Shown: piece by piece, positions 10,541-22,288 of the stretch | How positions within the stretch are numbered: position 1 is the first letter of the stretch | How the letters are laid out: the number at the start of each line of letters is the position of its first letter | Source of the DNA: Tubiluchus corallicola | Lineage: Eukaryota; Priapulida; Priapulimorpha; Priapulimorphida; Tubiluchidae | Direction of reading: 5' to 3' | Length of the DNA: 32,460 bases | NCBI GenBank assembly: GCA_030141605.1 | Contig: JAQGDQ010001402.1 | Location: 10,001 to 42,460, forward strand | Position numbers and translations under genes: made by a program | The notes under the pieces: generated by a model | The model's database searches: none | Seen by the model: the letters and a program-made list of their open reading frames with translations, nothing else | What the model was told of the DNA's origin: nothing

Positions 10541-13500
10541 TTTGTTATGGTATCTGGACCCATCAATACTCACGATTCTTTCTATCTACGGTCTGATTTT
10601 GTGTATACTCGACTACGTTGTGCCGCTTGCTTCTGCCAGCGTATTCGATGCGGATAATTGGTGAGTCTATTGTGCGCCTGTTTTAAAAATTCAAAGATTA
10701 TTTTTGCCGATGGTCTGAGAGAATGATTTATTGGAATGAAATGTCGTCATGAATGACATAATTTTTATCATATCACAAGTAGGCTTTATTAATTAAGTTA
10801 ATTAATTAATTAGACTGTTAATTAATTAACTTCAAACGTTCAGTTGCAGTACATTATTTGTCTGAATTTAATAAAAACTTTAAAACTCTTTAGTTGCACT
10901 GTATAACTTAAAGACGCATGTGCATTAAGACAGGGATGAGAATTTTGCACGGATACGCGGAATTCCGAGTTTTTGGAAGACCAGTAGTGCCATTTTTGCA
11001 AATCGCGTAAATTCGTTGAGAAAATTTTTACGGACCCAGTACATTATTTCACAAGCTGACCGCTAGTTGGCAGGCCGTCAGTTTGTTTACATCACGTACA
11101 TCAGTGTAACCACGTGTAGATCTCTATGTATAAAAATATAGAATCAATTGTGCGGAGTTGTTTGAGTCAATTGCAGACAGTTTTTATATACTTTTGCATA
11201 GGAGCGGTCAGTACTTAGGCGTTTTTGAGACAATTAGGTATCATGTATCCTTGATAGTTGGGTATTTTAAATTATGCATGAAACAAGGTAATTGATATTT
11301 TAAGTCCACTTAGAGGTTCTCTATGGTCTCAGTATTGCATTTTGTTGCTGACTCCAAGGGGGCTCCCTTGAACCCCATTGGGGACCTAGGTGGCCCCAAA
11401 ACCCCCGGCCTGTTTCAGAGTTTTTTTGCAATTTGTCATTCTCATCCCTGCATTAAGAGCGTATGTTTTCCTCTGCGGTTTAAGTAAGGAGGCCATATGT
11501 AGTTATGAGTTCCAGCTATGAAATGAATAATATTACACAATAGGTATTTCTTGCTCATGTTGTTCACGTACATATATTGTCCGTTTTGCAAAGCTGTTAA
11601 CATTTGATTCATAAAAATTCTCCAAAACACTTAGAATTTCGGGTATTCTGCAACAAAAGATGTACCTTTTCAATAAAATAGAAAACAAATTCCATATTTG
11701 CGAGTATTAATACTAGTACTCTTTTCACTAAAAAGTTTGTTGCTGAAAGACTTATATTAACATGAAAGTATGCCCAAAAAATGGCCTAAATTGGTGTAGT
11801 AACCTGACTTGTGTTTAGTCCTCTGGTTTTCAACTGTTTTTAGTGTTCTGGCTTATGTTTGGCCCTCTGATTTTTAACTATTTTTAGTGTTCTGGCTTAT
11901 GTTTGGCCCTCTGGTTTTCAACTGTTTTTAGTGTTCTGGCTTACGTTTGGCCCTCTGGTTTTCAACTGTTTTTAGTGTTCTGGCTTATGTTTGGCCCTCT
12001 GGTTTTCAACTGTTTTTAGTGTTCTGGCTTATGTTTGGCCCTCTGGTTTTCAACTATTTTTAGTGTTCTGGCTTATGTTTGGCCCTCTGGTTTTCAACTG
12101 TTTTTAGTGTTCTGGCTTATGTTTGGCCCTCTGGTTTTCAACTGTTTTTAGTGTTCTGGCTTACGTTTGGCCCTCTGGTTTTCAACTGTTTTTAGTGTTC
12201 TGGCTTGTGTTTGGCCCTCTGGTTTTCAACTGTTTTTAGTGTTCTGGCTTATGTTTGGCCCTCTGTTTTTCAACTGTTTTTAGTGTTCTGGCTTATGTTT
12301 GGCCCTCTGGTTTTCAACTGTTTTTAGTGTTCTGGCTTGTGTTTGGCCCTCTGGTTTTCAACTGTTTTTAGTGTTCTGGCTTATGTTTGGCCCTCTGGTT
12401 TTCAACTGTTTTTTTAGTGTTCTGGCTTATGGCCCTCTGGTTTTCAACTGTTTTTAGTGTTCTGGCTTACGTTTGGCCCTCTGGTTTTCAACTTTTTTTA
12501 GTGTTTTGACTTATGGCCCACGGGTTTTCAACTGTTTTTAGTGTTCTGGCTTATGTTTGGCCCTCTGGTTTTCAACTTTTTTTAGTGTTTTGACTTATGG
12601 CCCACGGGTTTTCAACTGTTTTTAGTGTTCTGGCTTATGTTTGGCCCTCTGGTTTTCAACTTTTTTTAGTGTTTTGACTTATGGCCCACGGGTTTTCAAC
12701 TGTTTTTAGTGTTCTGGCTTATGTTTGGCCCTCTGGTTTTCAACTGTTTTTAGTGTTCTGGCTTATGTTTGGCCCTCTGGTTTTCAACTATTTTTAGTGT
12801 TCTGGCTTATGTTTGGCCTTCTGGTTTTCAACTGTTTTTAGTGTTCTGGCTTATGTTTGGCCCTCTGGTTTTCAACTATTTTTAGTGTTCTGGCTTATGT
12901 TTGGCCCTTTGGTTTTCAACTGTTTTTAGTGGTCTGGCTTATGTTTGGCCCTCTGGTCTTCAATTGTTTTTTTAGTGTCCTGACTTATGTTTGGCCCTCT
13001 GGTTTTCAATTGTTTTTTTAGTGTCCTGACTTATGGCCCTCTGGTTTTCAAGTTTTTTGATGCTATTATTAATGTAATCTTGAATTGAGTTTTTTATGTG
13101 TCTTTAAATAAGAGACTAAACTGTTTTTCTCATGATAATTTTTTGTTCTCCAGGACGGGTGAGAAAGAGAAGCAATATGAAGAAATCTGCACACGAATCT
13201 TGCACATTCGTGACCACGTGTACAATTTCCTGACGATGCTTGCTGATCTGAAGAACAAGAAACCCAAAGTTGTGAGTAGCTGGTTTCTGTTAGCGCCTAG
13301 TTGTCTTTGCGTAATTTGGTCTTTGACCTGTTTCCGCCTTCTTCGTGTTCAGAAGTGAAGGATGTTTCATGGTTAGGGCAAGCTAGCGAAATCTAATGGC
13401 GCCAATGAGATGTAATTGCTGTTTAGTTATTTGAGCTGGATTTCATGGTTTTGCGCAGTCTTTGAAGCATCGTACAGTCAGCTGGATTTCATGGTTTTGT

Positions 13501-16500
13501 GCGATCTTTGAAGCATCGCACAGTCAGGGCAAAAATAATGAGATAATTGATTCTTTTGAAGTATTCGCAACAATATCATTGAAAGATTGTTTGAGAGAGT
13601 CATCTGTTTAAAATTCTGTACTGTCCAAGACTAAACAACCGGTCTAAGTTTAGGCATCCCAGATTTCTATCATGGTTGTTACTGTAAGATGTTTGCTTTC
13701 TTTCATCAGGAGAAACAACAACTGGTCAGTTAAACAAATATTTTTTCTTGGTTTTGAATAGTGTTTGGAATGCATGTTGCTTGTTTAGACTCTGAGTTCT
13801 ACTGCTTTCATCTATGATTGAGGTTTGTTCTGCCACCTGTTGGCAGGAACTGAAACTATTATGCTTTTTTAAGTCAAACTGGCTGAACCTATTATTGTTT
13901 TAACTATGCAACAATTTTGCTATAAAAACTTCAAAAGTGTTTTTTACTTCATCTGTTAAGGCATTTTTTGGAAACTTACAATCGTTGTTTTGTAAACGAT
14001 ACTAAACATTCGTAATGGCATTCAAAACAAAATTGCAATTTTTTCATACTTTTTTTATATATTTGTGAGTTTTTGATGCAACTCATTTGATATTAAACGA
14101 AGAAAGTGATTGCAATAATGTTGTGTTTTGTTTCTCTCGGAAGTCTCGTAGAGAAAACCAGAAAACACTTCATCAAATTAAACTAGTTTACTAAGCGAGA
14201 ATTCTGCAACACAGGAACGTGAAATGTTTAAAGTAAATGTGATAATCTGGAAAACGTTTGAGTGTATCTGAAAATACAAGTATACAAGAGAATGTGTAAG
14301 TGTGCGTCCGTGTGAATCTGTATGTGTCTGTCAGCGGCCTGCTTCGCTTTATATAGGGTGCCAGGGAACATTCTAAACGAGCCTTTCTAGAACATTCTAC
14401 AAGGTAAGACGATTATTCTAATGGAACATTTTACAATGTTCTATTTGATTCTAATAGATGCCAGCGATCTCCACGACAAATATTAATGTACTTTAAGTTT
14501 TTCATTCGGACTGCTTCAAAGAAGACCGGCTGTTATTTAGGATAAGTAGTACAGGTATAAATGCAAAAACACGAATGAACAGCTCTAAATGCAGAGAAAT
14601 CTTTTAACTAATTTTCTAATGAAAGATGGGTATAAATGGCTCTTCTTGAAGTCAGACTGCAAGTTACTGGGATGCGGTTTTCTAGTAAACAATTCCACAA
14701 ATAAGAGGCCCGAGGAAAAAAGTGGCTGGCCTTTGCGTATAAATGTCTAGGGATGTATAAATTTTGTTTGTGAGCCAATGAGCAGTGATCTGAGAATATC
14801 TTGCGTAACAGCAGTGGTAAAAGCAACTTATCAGAGTCATACTTGGCACGAATCAGACAGTTCGCTTTGTTCTTTAAAATCTTTTTACAGTAAGAAACAC
14901 GTAAACAGAAATTAAACTTACTTAATTACAATGTAAACGGGGCTGAAGTTCGTTGCAAAAGTCACTAATAAATTTTAAATCTATTTGTAAACTGTTGTAA
15001 TTAGAAAAATTAAAGCTTTTATAGTCGTTACTGAAAATTGTATGCCAAAATACTGATCGCCTTCAGAAGCTATGTTTTTTTACTGTTGCAAAAAGCAGTC
15101 ATTTGTTGTTAGATGTATTATTTTATCTAACGTGTAAATCTATGTGTAAATTTTGTTTTTTGGTTTATTTACTTTATTTATTTACATTGTAAACAATTGA
15201 AATTTTGATTACAGTATTTTGTCTCGGTGATGGGAGTGCTTGCAATGACAGCTTGGATAGGTAATCTTATTGACAACCTATGTCTGGCTTACCTGATTGG
15301 TAGGTAAAAATATTGCACCTGTCTTCTCAACTAGTTTAATAAAAATCAGTATTTACGTATGTAAAAACTCGTCAATCAATCTTAATTGCAAGGTTATTTA
15401 TGATTGTTGGAATGAAGCTAAAATTATTGAAACCAAACTTGTTCGTTTTTGGGCGATTTTGAAATTTTTTAATTCGATTACAATCTTGTTGCTTTAATTT
15501 GATATCATGATTATTGTTTTGCGATGATTTTTTAGCATTTTAGGCAAATTTTTCAAACATTGCAGCACTAAAATACAGCCTATGTCAAGGGTGTGCAAAT
15601 TATCTGACTAGCCGGGCCACATTAAACTTTCCCGCAATTCCTGCGGGCCACAGGCAGTTTGATCAAGGAGCCAAGTACGGAAAGGCCTAATAACAATTTT
15701 TTTGCATCCGACCTGCGTACATCATTACTAATACACTCAAGAAACTATTTTAGAAGTTATTAAAATTTATATTACAAACCATATATTTCTACTTTCAGGT
15801 CAGATAGTGGTAATTTCATTACAATGCATATTAGTAATGTGTATCACACAGTCTGTGCAGTACAGTGTTATTAAGCTACAACCGTCTTGTAAGGGTTAAT
15901 GGCATCCGATCTAGTAGAAAAAACTACCCGCACTATCTTTGGGATCGTGGCACGGACTTTAGCTGGATACACTCAATTAATCGCCCGGGCCGCACTTTCA
16001 TTACAAGTTGACAAATCTCTTCGCGGGCCGCACAAATTCTCTCGGCGGGCCGTAAGTGGCCCGCAGGCCGCAATTTGCACACCCCTGGCCTATGTGGTTT
16101 TCGTTGCTGTCTGCCATTTTCATACTTGCAAAATATGTTTATAGATACGTACATTCATTAACTACTCTATTGCTATGTCAGCTACACGTATCACTTGTTA
16201 TGTCATTATGTCTAACTACATAAGAATTCCGTTTATTTGTGCTAAAACACTGCCTTTTAGTCAGCGTGTAAAGCGTATATTTTGCTCTCCGTTAATCTAG
16301 ATTGAGTGAATTACTGTTCAATCGCCGATTATAGCGATTTATGCGTGGTTGTAATCTCGATTAATTTGATTAATCTATTAATCGCCCATCACTACTTGTT
16401 CCAAGGAAAAAATGGAAACGTTCAAATGACACATCTAAATTTATTATAAAAAAATAATCTATCAGTACACAAGCTCACTTTTAATAAACATGTTGAATTT

Positions 16501-17606
16501 GATTATTGACATGTAACGATAGAATTATAACCTACCATGATTATTGTGGGTCAGTAGTATAGTTGTCATGGCAACTGAGTTCGAATGCAGGCTCAGCCAT
16601 GCCTCTTCATGTTAAATTTTGCTTCTTTTTGGACCCATTAGTCTTCGTAATTCAGTAATTGTTGATTAATGTCATTGTGAGTCAATAGATATTGCCTTCA
16701 AGAACTTTTTCACATTATTGGTTTGTAGTTCAGCTCTGTTAGAATTCTCTGACTGCTAAAGATTCTTCTGTGCAGTTGAGCCGCTTCAGCTTTTGTTATT
16801 GTCTAGAATGTTTACAGAACGCATGTCTGAGCACACTGCACAGCTGTATTACCATTAAGGTAAATGGTACTTGTAAGAGCAAAAAAAATATGTATGCATG
16901 TACTACAGTCAACCTCGGATATAAGGGACACCTCGCGACCGGAAAAACCGTCCCTTATATCCAGTGTCCCTTATAGCCAAAGTTGAGTCAGACCGAGGGT
17001 GTATCTAGACCTGTACTTTTCTGCACTTTTACCCATTATTTTTATGGATTATTGCAACACATTCGGTGCAAACGGTATGTAGGAAGCTCCTTCAGTGATG
17101 CGAGATGTATGTGACCACGGAAACCGAGCTGTTCGAAGGCCGAGTTTGCGAAAAATTGAGGTTAAAAATCGATCAATTTCGCTTTGATCATAGGATCCCT
17201 TATAATTTACCTGGGTTTCTATTACGCGAGACCTGAAAATATCGTCCCTTATAACCGAAAGTCCCTTACATCCGAGTACCTTATATATGAAGATTTTTAC
17301 ATAGGAAAAACATTACGAAAAATGGGGACTGGTGTTGGTGGTCCCTTATAAGCGAGTTGCTTATACCCAAGGTTGACTGTGTGTGAAGTTATACAGATAC
17401 TGTGTACGAGATTATTTCAGATTAATGTTTATAAATCTTTTTATAAACCTTTCACTCTGACATATTTTGTTTCCTCTTGTCTTCCAGTGTCATTCCTCGT
17501 CATGCTTCCGGGATTGCGGTACCACGGAATCATCCAGCAGGTCTCCAAGAAAGTGTTATCAACGATCCAGCAAACCATCGGAGGCAAAAAGCAGAAGGCC
17601 ACATAG
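10541..17606 (+). CDS. ARL6IP1: ARL6IP1 (ADP-ribosylation factor-like 6 interacting protein 1), right copy; N-terminal exon(s) not found
   Basis: Four exons join in frame. 10541-10660 has acceptor TTTTTTGCAG and donor GTGAGT and encodes LLWYLDPSILTILSIYGLIL...FDADNW, the first membrane hairpin. 13154-13271 encodes TGEKEKQYEEICTRIL...KKPKV, a soluble loop; its first G completes the split W codon. 15215-15299 encodes YFVSVMGVLAMTAWIG...YLI, the second hairpin. 17488-17606 encodes VSFLVMLPGLRYHGIIQQVS...KQKAT then TAG; the V codon is split G/TG. The YLDPS, WxG, LLPGL-type and YHGII motifs and the lysine-rich C-terminus match ARL6IP1, a reticulon-like ER protein that bends ER tubules. About 55 N-terminal residues expected from the family are missing. 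Their exon is not in the spacer and would lie beyond the left arm, or be lost. Function is inferred from the family. Confidence 0.85.
10796..10831. repeat. Perfect AT-rich hairpin in the spacer
   Basis: AGTTAATTAATTAA (10796-10809) and TTAATTAATTAACT (10818-10831) are exact inverted copies around an 8-base loop. It sits in the intron just after the 10541-10660 exon, close to the palindrome centre. Confidence 0.8.
10931..11450. mobile_element. hAT-type MITE (CAGGGATGAGAA family)
   Basis: The ends are CAGGGATGAGAA and TTCTCATCCCTG, and a perfect 8-bp target duplication CATTAAGA lies at 10923-10930 and 11451-11458. The element is 520 bp with no transposase. It is in the palindrome spacer, within the ARL6IP1 intron, and has no second copy in the window. 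Confidence 0.9.
11806..13052. repeat. 44-bp minisatellite, right array
   Basis: This is the inverted counterpart of 8743-9896: consensus CTGTTTTTAGTGTTCTGGCT then TATGTTTGGCCCTCTGGTTTTCAA. It is about two units longer than the left array and carries the same three CCCACGGG variants (about 12510-12700). Its first unit marks the inner end of the right arm. It lies between ARL6IP1 exons 10541-10660 and 13154-13271. Confidence 0.95.
13436..13527. repeat. 46-bp tandem duplication, right copy
   Basis: Inverted counterpart of the pair at 8267-8358: two units each beginning CTGGATTTCATGGTTTTG. It lies in the ARL6IP1 intron. Confidence 0.8.
14119..14478 (-). mobile_element. Solo-LTR-like element with heat-shock-type motifs, right copy
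   Basis: Reverse complement of 7315-7674, with flanks AATAA and AATAT. The GAA/TTC cluster lies at about 14365-14442 and the TATA-like sequence at about 14350, read on the minus strand, so its promoter points against ARL6IP1 transcription. A few substitutions separate it from the left copy. Confidence 0.6.
14603..14833 (-). mobile_element. LINE reverse-transcriptase C-terminal remnant, right copy
   Basis: Mirror of 6960-7190. The minus-strand frame gives FFPRASYLWNCLLENRIP and CSLTSRRAIYTHL before a stop. It is a dead fragment in an intron. Confidence 0.6.
15586..16087. mobile_element. hAT-type MITE (CAAGGGTGTGCAAATT family), right copy
   Basis: The ends are CAAGGGTGTGCAAATT and AATTTGCACACCCCTG, with a perfect 8-bp target duplication GCCTATGT at 15578-15585 and 16088-16095. 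It is 502 bp, with GGCCCGC-rich subterminal parts and no transposase. Open frames inside it are incidental. It lies in the last ARL6IP1 intron. Confidence 0.9.
16906..17379. mobile_element. Tc1/mariner or pogo-type MITE, right copy
   Basis: The ends are CAGTCAACCTCGGATATAAG and CTTATACCCAAGGTTGACTG. TA precedes it at 16904-16905 and TG follows it. Many ATAAGGGAC/GTCCCTTAT motifs lie within it. It ends 108 bases before the last ARL6IP1 exon. Confidence 0.75.
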
Positions 17607-19572
17607 GCAGTGCTGCCACCTAGCGCGAGGATTCTAAACCATTGTAGCAGAAGTTGGTGTACAATTCACGAGTTACTGTGGAGAGCATAAAGCGTAAATG
17701 ATATGATTTTTTTCTCGTATTGTTTTATACTGCAAATTCATCTATAGTTTTAGATAATGTTTGATACTTGGCCTTGATATGTGTTGATTATTCTTTGATA
17801 TGTTGTTTTCAGATTGTACTGAATTTCACGTTGGTTTTTTGTACTGTACTTTTCTCTGCATACCTCGTAAAGCATTCGTTTTCCTTTCCTTAATGGCCAA
17901 AAATTAGATGCCAAAGAAAGACGTAACTAAACCTGCTTCTTATATTATATGTTCCTGCGAATTCGAACCCGATAGTTAATAATCTTATTTCCTCATTTTT
18001 ACTGTACAAGCAACAAACACCGGGTAAAATTTACTGTGTATTTGCAAAATTTTAAAAATTTGTAGCATTTAATCTGTTCTGTGCTATGCATTTTTCCCTA
18101 GAAATAATATTTTAGCGTACAGGGTGTTAATAGTTACATAGTATCTATAGAATATATATATTTCAAAGACGAAAAGTTTTAGCAAGAAGTATCTAGAATC
18201 AATTTGGGTCATGCAGGTATCACAGCAAGATTTAGAATGGACTGTTCATATTGCATTTATATCTAAGAGGCTTAGTATGGTATGCAAAAATTTGATCTTA
18301 TGATGAAGTCTGCAAAATAAATTATCATATAGCTTGCGGCAATTTGTGAACGAATTTGCAGCTAAGAATCATTCATTGAAACAGTTGACCGTGAGCATTT
18401 TGGTCACCAGTAACTTTGGTTTGTTATTTATCGGCCATAAGTGTGTGACGGTAATCAAAATTATCGACTTGTAAACAAAATAATAGTCATCATTTGCTAC
18501 TACACTCTTGTGTGTCTTTGCTTTTGAATTATTATGTATAATTATGGATATATGTAAAAATGATGTCTCCATTATCCCATTTAATATGTGTAAAATCATG
18601 AGTTCTATATTGTAAGCTAGTCTGTTTTTATTGGCTAATGCATCTATAGTACGTGTTGTTGTTGTGGACGTATATACATAAATCTTTGTTTCTTGCGAAT
18701 AACATGTATTTCCCTAGATCGAGTTGAGATTGCACCTTTTGCTTATTGCATTGTGTTCACAAGTTGTGTTTATGTATGTGTTTTACAATAGTTTAACTGC
18801 AAACTTATTATACAAATTGTATAGTTGTGATGTGTGTTTTAGTATTATTGTGTCACTAAGAATTGCTGTTAGTTATTGAGATTTGATTTGCGAACGGATG
18901 TTCAGTTTCATTTACGTTTAGCGAGAGATACATCCTTCACTTGCTAAACTGTGAGCACTTTTCCCATGTTATGGTTGAGTGCTGTTTTAGTCACTGTGAG
19001 ATACAATTTTTTGATACTTTACTGCTGTTGATATAGAATAGATGTTAATTTAGTTTCCACATTTTTGTGTACTGGATACAGTTTAGTAGTGCCTAGTTTA
19101 AGTCAGTTTGATTCTAAGTCACAACGTTTTAGATATAGCACTATTTAGGCCTTGACTACCATTTTGTATACATACTTGTTTAGGTATATAATTATTATGA
19201 TATAGAAAAAATACTTTGTTGTTTAATTACAGTGTTGTAATTTCAATTATGTTTTGCTGAATGTGTTTACAATATAGATTTGTGCATACTGTCAAAATAG
19301 GCGGCGTCAACAGTAAACATTTATAACTTATCAGGTTTATATATTTAGTGTAGTATTGTTTTGCATATGTATATATAAGAACAACCAGTTATGTCATTTT
19401 GTGCTTGATAAGTGAAATTTAGTATTTGTACAACTTCCTAAACAAAAACTGGGCATTTTCTCTACATGAGTCACTTAACTGACCTTTCTTTTTAATGATT
19501 AAAAATTGACGGGAAAATTTTTTAACTAAGCTCAATATCCGTAGTTTTGATGACATAAACTGCTGGTATTTC
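17607..19572 (+). other. Probable ARL6IP1 3' UTR and downstream DNA
   Basis: No other gene is seen. AATAAA at 18316-18321, about 710 bases past the stop, is a candidate poly(A) signal. The actual 3' end cannot be fixed from sequence. The block is strongly conserved between arms. Confidence 0.45.
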
Positions 19573-19580
19573 TTGTACAG

Positions 19581-19902
19581 CAGTGGTTCCCAAAGTAGGG
19601 GTAAATCACCCCCCCCCCCGGGTAATATGTTTTTTTTGGGGGGGGGGGTAATGGGCACCCCTCTGAAAATTTTTAAAACTTCGCTCGGAATGCATTTTAC
19701 GTAGTTTTCTTCTTGAAGAGACTGCCAACAACAACAACACCTGGAAATTTATTTATGTCACGAGCAAACATAAATAATTTTGCTTGCTTGTGGCATATAC
19801 GTGTGTTTACCTTTTGAGTTGGAGAAGTAGTACTAGGTGGGGGGTAATGGACACGACCGGGTTTCCCGATTTGGGTAACGGTCTGAGAAAGTTTGGGAAC
19901 TC
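19581..19902. mobile_element. hAT-type MITE (CAGTGGTTCCC family), right arm only
   Basis: Starts CAGTGGTTCCCAAAG and ends AGTTTGGGAACTC, a slightly degenerate inverted repeat. It has an 8-bp target duplication TTGTACAG at 19573-19580 and 19903-19910. The left arm has a single CTGTACAA at 2246-2253, the empty site. A run of C followed by a run of G (about 19608-19649) lies near one end. Confidence 0.85.
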
Positions 19903-19910
19903 TTGTACAG

Positions 19911-21838
19911 GGTGTAATGAAAAGATAACCCCCACAGGAGTTGTGTGATCATAATCCCATTTTGATTAAAAGATCTCAGCACTGTGAATGTCGACAATCC
20001 CTGGTATTAAAATAATTGTTCTTTATTCAAAATTAGGTGGTATTTTTGGTGGTTTTCGCTTAATCCTTCCGTTTTCTGCCCAGTACAGGTAGATTAGTCA
20101 TTTCTTCACACTGTGCAGCAACGTGGTGCTGTTCCTACTACTTCTTTTTGGCCCACTTTGAGAAATTTTAAAAGTGAATTGGTCACAGTTGTTACGTGTG
20201 TACCGTGCACTTGCTGATCTTTTTTCTGAAATAATCTGAAATATGTAGCGCTTACTGGGTTTTTGTTTGATGTAGATCAATTTCTGTAAATTTACTAACT
20301 GTGAGATTTTGTGTTTTTCACACTGCAGCTGTTTGGAATTAGCTCACTGGCATGTGGAGAAATGATCGAAGTCGCTTTCAATTTTAGTTTATTTTAACTG
20401 TTTTGCTGTCGGTTATTTTTCACTTTGCTTACGCCATGCCTAACCGATCCTTGTGTAAACCAATCAGCAGTTTTATCTGATGAGTCTACCAGATCAGTAG
20501 CAGGGAAACTTCAGTTCGCCTCTTTCGATTTTAAAAATAGCCCTGAAGCTGGTTCGAGTTTAATTTTACCACTGTTTCTTTTATAATTACTTTCAGTTAT
20601 TAAATTAAACTTGATCTTTTTTCTTAAAGATGAGGAAATCTGTGCAAATTACGCGACCACGTGCGGGAGGGGGGTTATACATCCGCCCTTTGCGTAGTTG
20701 CATTACGTCACATCTGTCTAGTCATATAGATGTTCATTTTTTCACTCCATCTTTCCTCGTCTGACAAGTTGTTGTGGTTTAATTTGTGAGGTATTTCACA
20801 CTTTTTTGTGCAAAAACCCACTTTTGCAAACTGCTAACAATATTTGCGCTTATTCTTCTCGTGGTGTCATAATTCACTGACACTTTGCATGTAGTTCAAC
20901 AGTTGCTGTTTGCAAGTTATAGTAATGTAACTGTATTGGAAAAAGATGCAGAAATACCATTGTACCCATTTTTCAGTTACTCTATTATCATGTAACTGTA
21001 CCATTCATTAGCAGTATTAATGTGAATTATTCAGGGAATTGTTGCTTGACTGGCTACTGCCATTTTTACTTTTTTTCAAAATTTCTGCTTGTTCATTGCA
21101 ATCACTTCGTTTTTTTGTTACTTATATAATAGTTATGCCTTTTTTACTTTTGGTCAGGCTACAGCTTGTATTTGTTTTTAGTCACGTGCATTGCTTGTAC
21201 GTGAATTCATACTTTTAACTTGAAATACAAGTTTTCTTATTCCTTGTAATTGCTATTGCAGCATACTATTAGCTAAATTAAATTCTGTACGGGTATCATG
21301 CAAAACTTGTGGCGTCATCTATTGGCAGGAAAAAAGAAATTAAAGATTAACATCCATTAACTTCTAAGTATAAGGCGCGTATTTTTATTTGCAGTTTTGG
21401 TGCCACTCATACATGTGTCTGTACTTTTAGGTGCATCTTATTCAATGTAAAATAACCATGGTGTGTATTGATAATTTTCGTGCATCAGCTTTGTTATTGA
21501 TATTGTGATCGTTACTGTTCTTCGCCTCTGCATTATATAACCTCGTCTTTGTGTGCATCGAATTAAACGATTATTATTCATTGTGAAAACATTGTTTGTT
21601 TTCTTCATTAGTTAACCTTATAATAACAATTTTCATCTTTATAATCTTATAATAACAAGTACCCCTAAACACTAACACAGTAAAAATTAGTAAACTGACC
21701 TGCTTAAACTCTATAGCAACGCAACTCTGTTGAGAAGATTTACGAGTACAAGCGTTTAGTCAAATTATTAACTCTAAGAACAGATCTGTAACTAGAAATA
21801 TTTCGTAACAAATAGCGTCATTTCAAATAACCCATGAT
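19911..21838. other. Right-arm DNA between two MITEs; no gene seen
   Basis: Mirrors about 329-2245 of the left arm. Short open frames are not conserved protein families that I recognise. No RNA gene or further transposon ends were found. Confidence 0.4.
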
Positions 21839-22288
21839 CAGGCTGCATAAGATTATGGATATCCATAAAATAAGACCAAAAATCCATAAAATAAAATTTG
21901 AAAAATCCATAAAATGAAAATGTTTTTTGTGATTTTTTGTACAAAATAAGGCAATCAAAACTGAATACAGGCATTGGATTGGAAACTTCAGCCTAGAGGG
22001 CATTCTACATTCGTACCAAATAGATGAATTATTTGAACAGAAGTGATGAATTACAAGGCATTATCTCGTAAAATTTGAAGTCATATGAAACCGATAAAAT
22101 TAAAACTAAGTCCTGCGTGTTTAAAAACACGTTTCAAGCACTCCTGTTTTTACTTTTTAATTGATTTCCCCCTGGGCATCTCGTTCCAGATATAGTCCAT
22201 TTCTTATTTTATTGATATCCATAAAATAAAATTTCAAAAATCCATAAAATAAGCTATTTTATACATATCCATAATCTTATGCACCCTG
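21839..22288. mobile_element. hAT-type MITE (CAGGSTGCATAAG family), right arm only
   Basis: The ends are CAGGCTGCATAAGATTATGG and CCATAATCTTATGCACCCTG, with a perfect 8-bp target duplication CCCATGAT at 21831-21838 and 22289-22296. It is rich in repeated ATCCATAAAATAA motifs. The left arm has the single empty site at 321-328. No transposase. Confidence 0.9.

Larger units (their letters stand above)
9897..11805. other. Unrepeated spacer of the inverted duplication
   Basis: This segment occurs once and is flanked on both sides by the oppositely oriented minisatellite arrays. It contains an AT-rich stretch with no recognised gene (9897-10178; one 81-codon frame at 9919-10164 with no family resemblance), a TTG microsatellite, the only copy of an ARL6IP1 exon (10541-10660), a TTAATTAA-type perfect hairpin, and a hAT-type MITE with perfect target duplication. 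I found no N-terminal ARL6IP1 exon in it. Confidence 0.85.

Noticed and set aside
15899-16154. Overlapping 81- and 73-codon frames on both strands
   Set aside because: They lie in the GC-rich end of a hAT-type MITE and are incidental.
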